Assembly (NCBI GenBank): GCA_029557965.1
Contig: JAKQIM010000050.1
Span: 1-50,384 of the forward strand
Direction of reading: 5' to 3'
Source: Chloroflexota bacterium
Lineage (GTDB): Bacteria; Chloroflexota; Anaerolineae; Anaerolineales; UBA4823
Length of the DNA: 50,384 nt
Positions 38,901-47,898 of this stretch are shown here, one piece after another. A model generated the notes under the pieces. That model was not told the origin of the DNA, did no database searches, and worked only from the letters and a program-made list of their open reading frames with translations. Positions within the stretch are counted from its first letter, which is position 1. The number at the start of each line of letters is the position of its first letter. The translations under genes and the position numbers were made by a program.

Positions 38901-41246
38901 ATGGACCCATTGATCCTGTTAACTGGCACGGTTCTATCGGGCATCCTCCTGGCGGCCTGCGCGCCGCTGTTGTACCGCCGCCTGGGGGCTTACGCTGCTG
39001 GGCTGGCGCTCTTTCCGCTTGCTATCTTCATCCAACTGTGCCTCGCCATTCCGGCGCTGGCCGCCGGAGCTACCTGGCAGGCGGCGCTCCCCTGGGTGCC
39101 GAGCCTGGGATTGAGCCTGAACGTCAAGCTCGACGGCCTGGGCCTGGTGATGGCACTGCTCATCTCAGGCATTGGCGCCCTGGTCATCATCTATGGCGGC
39201 GCATACCTCAAAGGCCATCCCTTCTTGGGACGCTTCTACAGCCTGGTGATCCTGTTCATGACCGCCATGCTGGGGGTGGTGCTGAGCAACAACGCCCTGC
39301 TCCTGTTCGTCTTTTGGGAGCTGACCAGCATCTCATCCTTCTTCCTGATCGGCTTTGAGCATCACAAAGCCAACGCCCGCGCCGCCGCCTGGCAGGCCCT
39401 GCTGGTCACCGGCTCAGGCGGGCTGGCGATGCTGGCTGGTTTTGCCCTGCTGGGCAAGATCACCGGCTCATTTGAGATCAGCCAGTGGATCGAAAGTTCT
39501 GCCGCTGTCATCGCCCATCCCCTCGCTCCGGCTGCCTTCTTGCTGATCTTAGCGGGGGCCGCCACCAAATCGGCCCAGTTCCCCTTCCACTTCTGGCTGC
39601 CCAACGCCATGGAAGCCCCCACGCCGGTCAGCGCGTACCTGCACTCAGCCACCATGGTCAAGGCCGGGGTCTACCTGCTGGCCAGGCTCTTCCCCGTCTT
39701 CGGCGGGTTAGCGCTGTGGCCGGTGGTGGTTACCACTCTTGGGCTGGTCACCCTGGTCGGCGGGGCCCTGCTGGCATTGGCCCAAACCGACCTGAAACGA
39801 CTGTTGGCTTACACCACCATCTCAGCCCTGGGCTCGATGGTTTTCTTCCTCGGCCTGGGTACATCATTGGCGGTCAAAACTGCCGTTGCCGTATTGATCG
39901 CCCACGCCCTCTACAAAGGGGCTTTGTTTTTGGTGGCAGGCAGCGTGGATCATGGCACCGGAACCAGAGATATCGCCATCCTAGGCGGCATTGGGCGCGC
40001 CATGCCCTTCACCGCCGCAGCCGCCGGGCTGGCGGGGCTTTCGATGGCTGGCATCCCCCCCCTGCTGGGCTTCATTGCCAAAGAACTGATGTACGAAACA
40101 ACCTTAGAATCCACCCTGCCCGCACTGCTGAGCGGACTGCTTTTGGTTGCCAATGTGGGCATGGTGGCCGTGGCCGGATGGGTCGGTTACCGTCCGTTTT
40201 GGGGCCAACCTGGCCAGGAAGATCTGCATCCCCACGAAGGAAGCGCAGGGTTGTGGCTTCCGCCCATCCTCCTGGCCGCATTGAGCCTGCTGCTGGGGGC
40301 ATTCCCCCAATTGGCCGGAAAGTGGCTGGTGGCACCTGCCGCCCAGGCCGTTTGGCAGGCGACCCTATCCGTCAAGCTGTCGATCTGGCACGGCCTCACC
40401 CCCATGCTTGGGCTCAGCGCCTTGACCCTTCTGCTGGGCATCGGCCTGTCGGCCGCCAGGCAGCGCCTCCAGCCGGCCATTGCCCGCTTCTGGCATGCCC
40501 TGGCCAAGTTTGGCCCGGCGGCCCTCTACCCGCGCAGCTTGCACACCGTCCTCTCCTTTGCCGCCTGGCAAACCAACTTGCTGCAAAGCGGCTATTTACG
40601 CCTCTACGTGGGCTCAATCATCTTGTTCACCGTCGTTCTGGCCATATTTACCATGGCCAGGCAATCGATCCAATTGGTTCTTCCGACCATCAGCCCGCCG
40701 CGCTTTTACGATGTCATCCTGATCGGCATCATCTTGACGGCAGCTTTTCTGGTGACGCGCGCCCGCTCTCGCCTGGCTACCATGGCCCTGCTTGGTTCGA
40801 TCGGCTTCAGCATTGCCGTCATCTTCTTGCTTTACAGCGCGCCTGACCTGGCCATGGTGCAGTTCGCCATTGAGACCCTGACCGTGATCTTGTTCGTCTT
40901 GGTGCTCTACCGCTTGCCAAAGTTCAAACAGCTCAGCAGCCAGAGCGCCAAGATCACCGATATGCTGGTGGCGTTGATGGGCGGGATATTGATGACCGGC
41001 CTGATGCTGATCGTTTCGGCGCACAATTCTGACGCCCACCTGGCCCGCTATTTTGTAGAGAACAGCTTGCCGCTGGCCAACGGGCGCAACATCGTCAACG
41101 TGATCCTGGTGGATTTCCGCGGCTTTGACACCATGGGAGAGATCACCGTGCTGTCGATTGCTGCCCTGGGCGTCTTCAGCCTGATCAAGCTGGCAGCCGG
41201 TGGGAAGAAAAAGCGCCAGGTGCCGCTTGCAAGAGGGAAAAAATAA
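38901..41246 (+). CDS. mrpA: Mrp cation/proton antiporter subunit A
   Basis: A 781-residue membrane protein, the largest Mrp (Mnh/Sha) subunit and related to NuoL. It contains the NuoL-like transporter core ([16 protein letters not shown], with the key Lys in this motif), helices 14-16, and at its C-terminal end the MbhD/E-like segment and the MnhB-like start ([22 protein letters not shown]). It exchanges cytoplasmic Na+ (or other cations) for H+. The stop and the MrpB start overlap by one base (TAATG). The ATG has no clear ribosome site. Confidence 0.93.
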   Translation: MDPLILLTGTVLSGILLAACAPLLYRRLGAYAAGLALFPLAIFIQLCLAIPALAAGATWQAALPWVPSLGLSLNVKLDGLGLVMALLISGIGALVIIYGGAYLKGHPFLGRFYSLVILFMTAMLGVVLSNNALLLFVFWELTSISSFFLIGFEHHKANARAAAWQALLVTGSGGLAMLAGFALLGKITGSFEISQWIESSAAVIAHPLAPAAFLLILAGAATKSAQFPFHFWLPNAMEAPTPVSAYLHSATMVKAGVYLLARLFPVFGGLALWPVVVTTLGLVTLVGGALLALAQTDLKRLLAYTTISALGSMVFFLGLGTSLAVKTAVAVLIAHALYKGALFLVAGSVDHGTGTRDIAILGGIGRAMPFTAAAAGLAGLSMAGIPPLLGFIAKELMYETTLESTLPALLSGLLLVANVGMVAVAGWVGYRPFWGQPGQEDLHPHEGSAGLWLPPILLAALSLLLGAFPQLAGKWLVAPAAQAVWQATLSVKLSIWHGLTPMLGLSALTLLLGIGLSAARQRLQPAIARFWHALAKFGPAALYPRSLHTVLSFAAWQTNLLQSGYLRLYVGSIILFTVVLAIFTMARQSIQLVLPTISPPRFYDVILIGIILTAAFLVTRARSRLATMALLGSIGFSIAVIFLLYSAPDLAMVQFAIETLTVILFVLVLYRLPKFKQLSSQSAKITDMLVALMGGILMTGLMLIVSAHNSDAHLARYFVENSLPLANGRNIVNVILVDFRGFDTMGEITVLSIAALGVFSLIKLAAGGKKKRQVPLARGKK

Positions 41247-41656
41247 TGCAGCGTTCTATTCTGCTCTCGTTTGCAGCTCGCTACCTGATGCCCTTGATGC
41301 TGGTCTTCTCTGTCTTCCTGCTTATCCGCGGCCACAACGAGGTTGGCGGCGGTTTTGCCGGCGGCCTGGTGGCCACCAGTGCACTGATGCTGTATGCTAT
41401 TGCCCTTTCTCCGGCCGCGCTGCGCAAACTGCTGCCCGTTGAGCCGCGCCTGCTGATCAGCATTGGCCTGCTCTCCGCCTTTTCCAGCGGGGTGATCCCC
41501 ATGCTGGCAGGCAAGCCGTTCATGACCGGGCTGTGGCTGAAATCTCCCATTCCTGTGATTGGCAAGGTGGGCACGCCGCTCTTGTTCGATACCGGCGTCT
41601 ACCTGGTGGTCATCGGCGTGGTGGTGTGGATCCTGCTGACCCTGGCGGAGGAGTGA
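41246..41656 (+). CDS. mrpB: Mrp cation/proton antiporter subunit B
   Basis: A 136-residue protein with four helices matching the MnhB domain: [21 protein letters not shown] and [15 protein letters not shown]. The one-base overlap with mrpA and the single base before mrpC place it firmly in the operon. Confidence 0.93.
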   Translation: MQRSILLSFAARYLMPLMLVFSVFLLIRGHNEVGGGFAGGLVATSALMLYAIALSPAALRKLLPVEPRLLISIGLLSAFSSGVIPMLAGKPFMTGLWLKSPIPVIGKVGTPLLFDTGVYLVVIGVVVWILLTLAEE

Positions 41657-41657
41657 C

Positions 41658-42059
41658 ATGGTACTGCTCTTAGCCATTACTGCCGGTGTGCTCTTCGCCA
41701 GCGCCATTTACATGATCCTGCGCCGCAGCCTGATGAAAATCTTGGTCGGCCTGCTGCTGATCAGCTACGCCGTCAACCTGCTGCTCTTCGCTTCAGCCGA
41801 CCTCATCCCTGCCCGCCCTGCCCTGGTGGCTGCAGACAGCCTGCTGCCCCCCGCCACTTATGCCGACCCCGTGCCCCAGGCCCTCATCCTGACCGCCATC
41901 GTCATCAGCTTTGGCCTGACGGCTTTTGCCGTCGTCTTGATGCGCCAGGTTTACGGCACATTGGGCACCGATGACCTGTACGAGATGCGCTGTACCGACG
42001 TGCCCTGCCAGGAAGTTGAGATCGCCAGCGAAGAAGAACTGCTGGAGGAGCCGCTGTGA
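41658..42059 (+). CDS. mrpC: Mrp cation/proton antiporter subunit C (NuoK-like)
   Basis: A 133-residue NuoK/MnhC-like subunit with three helices: GVLFASAIYMILRRSLMKIL and DPVPQALILTAIVISFGLTAF, the family motif with the buried acidic residue. The C-terminal 30 residues form an acidic tail (VEIASEEELLEEPL) longer than in many homologues. The stop overlaps the GTG start of mrpD. Confidence 0.93.
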   Translation: MVLLLAITAGVLFASAIYMILRRSLMKILVGLLLISYAVNLLLFASADLIPARPALVAADSLLPPATYADPVPQALILTAIVISFGLTAFAVVLMRQVYGTLGTDDLYEMRCTDVPCQEVEIASEEELLEEPL

Positions 42060-43540
42060 TCGCCCTACCCATCTTACTGCCGCTCCTGTTTGGCATCTTG
42101 AGCCTGTTTGCCTGGCAATCGGTGCGCTGGCAAAAAACGCTCAGCCTGGCTGGGGCCACTGCCCAACTGGGGGCCGCCCTCTGGCTGCTGGTCACCGTTC
42201 AGCAGAACGGCATCCAGCATCTGCCTGTGGGCAGTTGGCCGGCCCCCTTTGGCATTGTGCTGGCCGTGGATCTGCTCAGCGCCATCATGGTGGCAGTCGC
42301 CGCGGTAGTGGCCCTGGTGGTGGCAGCTTACAGCCAGGTTGCCATAGACCCGCCCCGGGTGCAGTTTGGCTATTACCCGCTCTTCTTCTTTTTGCTCATG
42401 GGCGTTAACGGCGCCTTCATCACCGGCGACCTCTTCAACCTGTACGTGTGGTTTGAGGTCATGTTGATGAGCTCCTTCGTCATGCTGGCCCTGGGTGGCG
42501 AGCGTCCCCAAATCGAAGGCGCCATCAAGTACGTGATCCTCAACTTGCTTTCCTCCACCCTGTTCCTGTCAGCGGTGGGCCTGCTTTACAACCTGGGTGG
42601 CACCCTCAACATGGCCGACCTGGCCCTGCGCTTGCCCAGGCTCGAGTCGAGCGGCCAGGTCACCCTGGTCGCCATGCTCTTCCTGGTGGCCTTCGGGATC
42701 AAATCGGCCATTTTCCCGCTCTTCTTCTGGCTCCCGGCTTCTTATCACACCCCGCCGGTTACCATCACGGCCCTCTTCTCAGGGCTGTTGACCAAGGTAG
42801 GCGTATATGCCCTCTTCCGGGTGTTTACCTTGCTCTTTGTGCAAGATACCGCCTATACCCACATCATCATCCTGGTGATTGCTGGCTTCACCATGGTCAC
42901 CGGCGTTTTTGGGGCCGCGGCCCAAACCGACCTGCGCCGCCTGCTTTCCTTCCACATCGTTAGCCAGATTGGCTACCTGCTGATGGGCCTGGGCCTCTTC
43001 AGCCAACCAGCCCTGGCGGCCGGCATCTACTTCATGGTGCACGTCATCCTCGCCAAAACTTCGCTCTTCTTGGTGGCGGGCATTGTAGAAAAAATGGACG
43101 GCTCCTTTAACCTCAAAGAGCTGGGCGGCATTTACAGCGCTCGCTTTGGTGTGGCCCTGCTCTTCTTGCTGCCCGCCCTCTCGCTGGCTGGCCTGCCCCC
43201 CCTCTCGGGTTTCTTTGCCAAGCTGGCCCTGATCGTAGCCGGCTTCGAACTTCAGCAGTATCCCATTGTCGCCGCCGGCTTGGCCGTCAGCCTGATGACC
43301 CTTTACTCGATGACCAAGATCTGGAACGAAGCCTTTTGGAAAGAGCCCCATGACCCGGCCCACCGCCCGGCCCACAAGCCCATCTCAGCCTGGCTGTGGG
43401 TTCCCACCGCCGCCCTGGTGCTGCTCTCGCTCTTGGCCGGTATCCTGGCAGAACCCCTGCTGAACCTGGCAAACCAGGCCGCCGCTCAGCTCGTCGATCC
43501 ATCCATCTATATCCAGGCGGTGTTAGGAGCCATGCCATGA
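42056..43540 (+). CDS. mrpD: Mrp cation/proton antiporter subunit D (NuoN/M-like)
   Basis: A 494-residue transporter subunit related to NuoM/NuoN, with about 14 helices. Family marks: LYVWFEVMLMSSFVML, FGIKSAIFPLFFWLPASYHT (key Lys) and LAGLPPLSGFFAKLALI. The start is GTG in a GTGA overlap with mrpC, and the stop overlaps the mrpE ATG. Confidence 0.93.
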   Translation: MIALPILLPLLFGILSLFAWQSVRWQKTLSLAGATAQLGAALWLLVTVQQNGIQHLPVGSWPAPFGIVLAVDLLSAIMVAVAAVVALVVAAYSQVAIDPPRVQFGYYPLFFFLLMGVNGAFITGDLFNLYVWFEVMLMSSFVMLALGGERPQIEGAIKYVILNLLSSTLFLSAVGLLYNLGGTLNMADLALRLPRLESSGQVTLVAMLFLVAFGIKSAIFPLFFWLPASYHTPPVTITALFSGLLTKVGVYALFRVFTLLFVQDTAYTHIIILVIAGFTMVTGVFGAAAQTDLRRLLSFHIVSQIGYLLMGLGLFSQPALAAGIYFMVHVILAKTSLFLVAGIVEKMDGSFNLKELGGIYSARFGVALLFLLPALSLAGLPPLSGFFAKLALIVAGFELQQYPIVAAGLAVSLMTLYSMTKIWNEAFWKEPHDPAHRPAHKPISAWLWVPTAALVLLSLLAGILAEPLLNLANQAAAQLVDPSIYIQAVLGAMP

Positions 43541-44013
43541 GCCTGCTCTTGCTGAACATCCTGTTAGCCATCGCCTGGGCGGCCTTGACCGGCAGCTTCG
43601 AACCGGTGGACCTGCTCTTCGGCTTTGGACTGGGCTACCTGGTCTTGTGGCTCATCACCCGCATGGGCAAAACGCCCAAATACTTCCGCCAGATCCCGCT
43701 GGTGTTGGGATTGCTGGGGGTCTTCCTGGTCGATCTGCTGCGCGCCAATATCCGCATGGCTGGCATCATCCTCTCGCCGCACATGAAGCTGCGCCCGGCC
43801 GTGGTGGCTGTGCCATTGATCCTGAAATCCGAAAGCGCCATTATCCTATTGTCCAATATGATGACCCTCACCCCGGGCACGCTCAGCCTGGATATTTCCA
43901 CTGACCGGAACACGCTGTTCATGCACACCGTCTACCTGGACGACCCCGAAGAATTCAAACGCCAGCTTCTTACTGGCTATGAACGCCGGCTGAAGGAGTT
44001 GTTTGAAGCATGA
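43537..44013 (+). CDS. mrpE: Mrp cation/proton antiporter subunit E
   Basis: A 158-residue MnhE-like subunit. Two N-terminal helices, then the conserved LSNMMTLTPGTLSLDIS and a short cytoplasmic domain (HTVYLDDPEEFKRQLL). The ATG at 43537 overlaps the mrpD stop (ATGA), which rules out a longer frame starting inside mrpD. GGAG lies seven bases upstream. Confidence 0.93.
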   Translation: MSLLLLNILLAIAWAALTGSFEPVDLLFGFGLGYLVLWLITRMGKTPKYFRQIPLVLGLLGVFLVDLLRANIRMAGIILSPHMKLRPAVVAVPLILKSESAIILLSNMMTLTPGTLSLDISTDRNTLFMHTVYLDDPEEFKRQLLTGYERRLKELFEA

Positions 44014-44270
44014 GTGAGCTGATCTGGAATATCATCCTGCTCATCTTGTCGGCCGGCCTGATCTTTGCCTTCATCCGCCTGGTGCGCGGCCCCTATTTGC
44101 CCGACCGGGTGATCGCGCTGGACCTGATCAGCATCCTGGCATTGGGTTTCATCGTGGTCTATGCGGTGCGTTTTAACCAACCGAGCTTTCTCGATGTGGC
44201 CATCATCCTGGCAGTGATCTCTTTCTTGGGTACGGTGGCCTTCGCTTATTATCTAGAAAGGAGATGGTGA
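44010..44270 (+). CDS. mrpF: Mrp cation/proton antiporter subunit F
   Basis: An 86-residue subunit with three helices: RLVRGPYLPDRVIALDLIS is the MnhF signature. It overlaps mrpE by four bases and mrpG by one, and both couplings support the operon. Confidence 0.93.
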   Translation: MSELIWNIILLILSAGLIFAFIRLVRGPYLPDRVIALDLISILALGFIVVYAVRFNQPSFLDVAIILAVISFLGTVAFAYYLERRW

Positions 44271-44695
44271 TGCTGCGCGAAGTGGTTGTGGTGGGTCTAA
44301 TATTGGGCGGCGCCATCTTCATGGCGTTGGCTGGCCTGGGGATGCTGCGCATGCCGGATCTTTTCTTACGCATGTCATCCTCTGCCAAAGCAGGCACGCT
44401 GGGCGCCGGGCTGATCTTGCTAGGCGCGGCCATCCACTTCGACAATTTCAGCATTTATACCCGCGCCTTGGCCATCATCATCTTTCTCATGCTCACCGCA
44501 CCGGTGGCAGCCCACATGATCGGCCGGGCCGCCTACTTTGACGGCGTGCCCCTGTGGGAAGGCACCGTGCAAGATGACCTGCGAGGCCATTACCGGGCGT
44601 CTACCCATGCCTTAGAGACAACCACAATCCCCCAAAACGACAGACCCATCACAGATATCGAAGCCGACCCCGAAACAAGCGATTTCGATCGGTGA
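44270..44695 (+). CDS. mrpG: Mrp cation/proton antiporter subunit G
   Basis: A 141-residue MnhG subunit with three helices: LGMLRMPDLFLRMSSSAKAGTL is the family motif. The ATG at 44270 is chosen because AAAGGAG (44257-44263) lies six bases before it and would touch the ATG at 44264. The C-terminal 45 residues, rich in Asp, Glu and Thr, extend beyond the usual end. It completes an A-B-C-D-E-F-G set. Confidence 0.92.
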   Translation: MLREVVVVGLILGGAIFMALAGLGMLRMPDLFLRMSSSAKAGTLGAGLILLGAAIHFDNFSIYTRALAIIIFLMLTAPVAAHMIGRAAYFDGVPLWEGTVQDDLRGHYRASTHALETTTIPQNDRPITDIEADPETSDFDR

Positions 44696-44839
44696 GCGTA
44701 TGCTCGCCTACCATATTCCAAAAATCGTCGGAGCAAACATAGGTTGATGGCTGGCTTTTGCCCGCTTGCATTATAATTAACAGCAGCACACACAGAATCA
44801 GGCCCATATCCAACACATTTGAGAAAGAGGAGTGATCGG

Positions 44840-45274
44840 ATGAACACTGTTGCGCAGATACTCAAAGCCAAAGGTAAATCGGTTTGGACGATCTCAGAAG
44901 ATGCCCTGGTGACCGATGCATTAAAGGTTTTTGCCGAGCACCGGGTTGGCTCGGTTGTGGTTATGAACGGCACCTCTCTGGTTGGGATATTCACCGAGCG
45001 CGATTTTGCCTATAAGTTGGGCGTAGATGCAAAAGACCCATCCCAAACCAAAATCGCAGACGTGATGACCCGCGAGGTGATCACCGTGAACCCAAAACAA
45101 TCGGTGACCGTCTGCATGGCCCTGATGACGGAAAATCATATTCGCCATTTGCCGGTTGTGGATGGCGCCCGACTGGTCGGCTTGGTCTCCATCGGAGATG
45201 TCGTCAAGGATATGATTGAAGAATTGCAATTCATGGTCGGACAGCTCGAAAAATACATCCAGGGATTACGATAG
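44840..45274 (+). CDS. CBS-domain pair protein
   Basis: A 144-residue protein of two CBS motifs, about 8-63 (VSGVVVM type, here HRVGSVVVMNGTSLVGIFTE) and 75-130 (MTENHIRHLPVVDGARLVGLVS). Such free-standing pairs bind adenosine nucleotides and tune other proteins. GGAG lies seven bases before the ATG at 44840. A TATAAT box at 44772-44777 could be its promoter. The partner is unknown; the Mrp antiporter and the ferric-reductase-like gene are the neighbours. Confidence 0.9.
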   Translation: MNTVAQILKAKGKSVWTISEDALVTDALKVFAEHRVGSVVVMNGTSLVGIFTERDFAYKLGVDAKDPSQTKIADVMTREVITVNPKQSVTVCMALMTENHIRHLPVVDGARLVGLVSIGDVVKDMIEELQFMVGQLEKYIQGLR

Positions 45275-45316
45275 GCAGCGCTGGCAGAGCCAGACACATA
45301 TGGGCGAGGTCGGACG

Positions 45317-46648
45317 ATGAGAAGAAACTACATTGTGCAGGGGATTTTCTGGGTGCTTGTCTACCTGGTGCTGGTTAGCGCACCCTTATTGATCCTGTTG
45401 CTTGGCCCGGTACCAGAAGGGCGAGAATTTTGGCGTGAACTTTCTGTAGCGCTGGGCTTTGCCGGGCTGGCAATCATGGCCTTGCAATTTGCCTTGACCG
45501 CGCGCTTCAAATGGCTTAAGGCCCCTTACGGCGCAGATATTGTCTATCATTTTCACCGGCAAATATCCTTCGTAGCCCTGGTCCTGATCCTGGCTCACCC
45601 GCTGCTGCTCTTTGTATTTTCTCCCCAAACCCTGGCCTTGCTGAACCTGTTTTCAGCCCCATGGCGCGCCCGAGCCGGGGTGACCGCGGTGCTCTTGCTG
45701 CTGGGGTTGATTGGCGCTTCAATTTGGCGCAAGTCGTTGAAAATTGAATATACCAATTGGCGCGTCTGGCATGGCATCCTGGCAACCCTGGTGATTGCGC
45801 TGGCAATCATCCATGTGGTGCTGGCCCGCCATTACCTCAACACCCCCTGGAAACAGGCCTTATGGGTCACCTATGGCGTCTTCTGGGTCGGCCTGCTGGT
45901 CTACGTGCGCGTTCTCAAACCGATCCTTCTGCTGCGGCGGCCTTACGAGGTAGAAAGCGTGACCCCAGAACGGGGCAATGCCTGGAGCCTCACGGTGCGC
46001 CCTGTGGCACACCCAGGGCTAAAATTCATGCCTGGGCAATTCGCCTGGATCACGGCCTTGAGCTCGCCTTTTGCAGATGCCGAACACCCCTTCTCATTCT
46101 CATCCAGCGCCAGCCAACCCGGTCATCTTACCTTCACAATTAAAGAATTAGGAGATTTCACCCGCCAAGTCAAGAACTTGCAGCCCGGGCAGAAGGTGTA
46201 TGTAGACGGGCCATTTGGCCACTTCAGCATTGACCGGCAACCCCACGCTGAACAGTTTGTTTTCATTGCCGGCGGCGTGGGCATTACCCCCACCATGAGC
46301 ATGCTGCGCAGCATGGCCGATCGTGGCGACAAGCGCCCCGTAACCCTCTTGTATGCCAATAAGGATTGGGATTCGATCATCTTCCGCGAAGAACTCGACT
46401 CGCTGAAAAATGCCCTGCACTTGAACCTGGTACACGTGCTCGAAAAACCCCCGGCTGGCTGGGATGGAGAGACTGGTTTCGTTAACCGCGCCGTTTTAGA
46501 GCGCCATCTGCCCAAGGCCAGCAAGCGGAACAGCGTAGAAATTTTCATCTGCGGCCCCCAACCGATGATCAACGCAGTCGAGAATGCCCTGACCCAATTG
46601 GGTGTCCCGTTTGGAGATTTTCACTCCGAGCGCTTTGACCTTGTGTAA
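45317..46648 (+). CDS. Ferric-reductase-like membrane flavoprotein
   Basis: A 443-residue protein with six N-terminal helices of the ferric reductase/NADPH oxidase fold. Paired histidines for two haems lie in YHFHRQISFV, LILAHPLLLF, WRVWHGILAT and IIHVVLARHY. A ferredoxin-reductase-like half follows: FAD-binding MPGQFAWI and HPFSFSS, NAD-binding GGVGITPTMSML, and the C-terminal ICGPQPMINAV. It moves electrons from NAD(P)H through FAD and haem to a membrane or outside acceptor (iron, quinone or oxygen). Its stop overlaps the ribosome site of the small gene that follows. Confidence 0.88.
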   Translation: MRRNYIVQGIFWVLVYLVLVSAPLLILLLGPVPEGREFWRELSVALGFAGLAIMALQFALTARFKWLKAPYGADIVYHFHRQISFVALVLILAHPLLLFVFSPQTLALLNLFSAPWRARAGVTAVLLLLGLIGASIWRKSLKIEYTNWRVWHGILATLVIALAIIHVVLARHYLNTPWKQALWVTYGVFWVGLLVYVRVLKPILLLRRPYEVESVTPERGNAWSLTVRPVAHPGLKFMPGQFAWITALSSPFADAEHPFSFSSSASQPGHLTFTIKELGDFTRQVKNLQPGQKVYVDGPFGHFSIDRQPHAEQFVFIAGGVGITPTMSMLRSMADRGDKRPVTLLYANKDWDSIIFREELDSLKNALHLNLVHVLEKPPAGWDGETGFVNRAVLERHLPKASKRNSVEIFICGPQPMINAVENALTQLGVPFGDFHSERFDLV

Positions 46649-46658
46649 GGAGGCAACC

Positions 46659-46751
46659 ATGCGCCAAAACTTCTCCACCTGGCTTGCCATCGGAATGGGC
46701 ACCGCAGTGCTGATCTTGGCTTTGATCTTTGCCCTGGTTCAAAGCCTCTAG
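46659..46751 (+). CDS. Thirty-residue single-helix membrane peptide
   Basis: A 30-residue open frame, MRQNFSTWLAIGMGTAVLIL followed by ALIFALVQSL. It has a near-perfect ribosome site, AAGGAGG (46647-46653), five bases before the ATG; this site overlaps the stop codon of the ferric-reductase-like gene. Residues 8-27 are one hydrophobic helix with a short polar N-terminus. Translation coupled to the upstream flavocytochrome suggests a small accessory subunit of that complex, as seen with other haem membrane proteins. That role is inference. Confidence 0.65.
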   Translation: MRQNFSTWLAIGMGTAVLILALIFALVQSL

Positions 46752-46798
46752 CAATAACAACCCCTTCCATGAACAAAAAGGCCATATTCTGGCTAATA

Positions 46799-47701
46799 CT
46801 ATTCTAATGGGTGCTGCTGAAAGAACTCCCACATCAAGCGCGTGGCATCGATATCGTCGCTGGTAGTGCCGGTGATCCACTCAGGCAGGGGGTCGCCGCC
46901 CGGCCAGGTATGGCCGCCGCCGTCTATGGTGTAGTAGATCACGTCCGCGCCCTGATCGCATCCGCTGTAGTGCACCCCGCTGGCATCGCCCGCACCCGGC
47001 AGGGCCTCAGGCTCTGAGCCGCATCCGTTATGCGCTGCCAGGGTCTGCACCCAGTCATCGATGCGCGGGAATGGCATATCAAACGAACGCGATGGGCCGC
47101 CGGTGAATGGGACGATCGGGTCAACAGTTCCATGAAACACGATGGACGGCACAGGGCGAGATGGGCTGCATTCGTCCCAGGGCAGCAGGTAAGCCCCCGC
47201 CACCCCGCCAATGGCGGCAATGCGCTCTGACAGCTTGCAAGACAACGCAAACGACATCCCGCCGCCATTCGACAGGCCATTGGCATAGATACGGGCTGGG
47301 TCGATGTTGTACTCGCCTTCCAGGTGGTCAATCAAATCTGAGATGAAGGTCACATCTTGCATCAGTCCCACACCGCTGCCGGCGCGCCAGCGCATGGGGA
47401 AGCTGGTTCCCATTGGATATACCATCAAGAAACCCTGCTCATCCGCCAGGTCGTTCCAGCGCGAGATCTGCTGCTGGTGGGCAGGCCATTCAGCAAAACC
47501 GTGTATGCTGATCACCAGCGGCGTGGGGATTGATGGATCGTAGGAATCTGGCACATACAGCAGATAGCGCCGCTGCTCGCCGGCAGAGGCAAGCGATCCA
47601 TTGGTGCGGTTAGAGAGCATGAATGCCGCCCAAGCAACCAGCACGAGCAGCACCGGAATCAAGATGACGGTCAATAAGATACGGGGGAGGATTTTCTTCA
47701 T
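46799..47701 (-). CDS. Esterase of the PHB-depolymerase/feruloyl esterase type
   Basis: A 300-residue alpha/beta hydrolase with a membrane anchor (about 10-30). Catalytic residues: Ser144 in NGLSNGGG, Asp194 in GTVDPIVP and His264 in GGGHTWPGG, the LpqC/PHB-depolymerase pattern. Oxyanion segment: ISIHGFAEWP. It may cleave polyester or aromatic esters outside the cell. The ATG at 47701 is six bases after TATAAT. It stands alone on the minus strand. Confidence 0.85.
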   Translation of the reverse strand: MKKILPRILLTVILIPVLLVLVAWAAFMLSNRTNGSLASAGEQRRYLLYVPDSYDPSIPTPLVISIHGFAEWPAHQQQISRWNDLADEQGFLMVYPMGTSFPMRWRAGSGVGLMQDVTFISDLIDHLEGEYNIDPARIYANGLSNGGGMSFALSCKLSERIAAIGGVAGAYLLPWDECSPSRPVPSIVFHGTVDPIVPFTGGPSRSFDMPFPRIDDWVQTLAAHNGCGSEPEALPGAGDASGVHYSGCDQGADVIYYTIDGGGHTWPGGDPLPEWITGTTSDDIDATRLMWEFFQQHPLE

Positions 47702-47707
47702 GCTCAG

Positions 47708-47713
47708 ATTATA
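47708..47713 (-). promoter_or_regulatory. -10 box of the esterase gene, leaderless arrangement
   Basis: TATAAT on the minus strand, then CTGAGC, then the ATG at 47701: exactly six bases. No ribosome site. Confidence 0.55.
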
Positions 47714-47753
47714 CGCCAAATCAATGCCACATAGTCGTTGTACCAGCGTCCGA

Positions 47754-47793
47754 TTGACAAAATAAAACAATTATGATAAATTTTATCTTGTTT
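47754..47793 (+). promoter_or_regulatory. Possible promoter and inverted repeat before the six-repeat protein
   Basis: TTGACA (47754-47759) and TAAATT (47777-47782), 17 bases apart. An AT-rich inverted repeat (AAACAA 47765-47770 with TTGTTT 47788-47793, plus GATAA/TTATC inside) covers the -10 region and could be an operator. The regulator is unknown. Confidence 0.45.
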
Positions 47794-47898
47794 GCAATTT
47801 AATCCAAGGCGGATCCAGGATAAGAGGTTTTAAGGTTGTCCACTTATTCTGCTCACCCGCACTCACGTTAACCTAGCATGTTGTGTGAGGTGCATATC

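Noticed and set aside
39485..40846. A 453-codon open frame on the plus strand in another frame of mrpA
   Set aside because: Its product is rich in Arg, His, Pro and Gly with no family features, and the mrpA frame has clear NuoL-type motifs throughout. It is a GC-rich shadow.
44772..44777. TATAAT before the CBS gene as another leaderless promoter
   Set aside because: It lies over 60 bases from the ATG, which has a good ribosome site, so it does not follow the six-base pattern.
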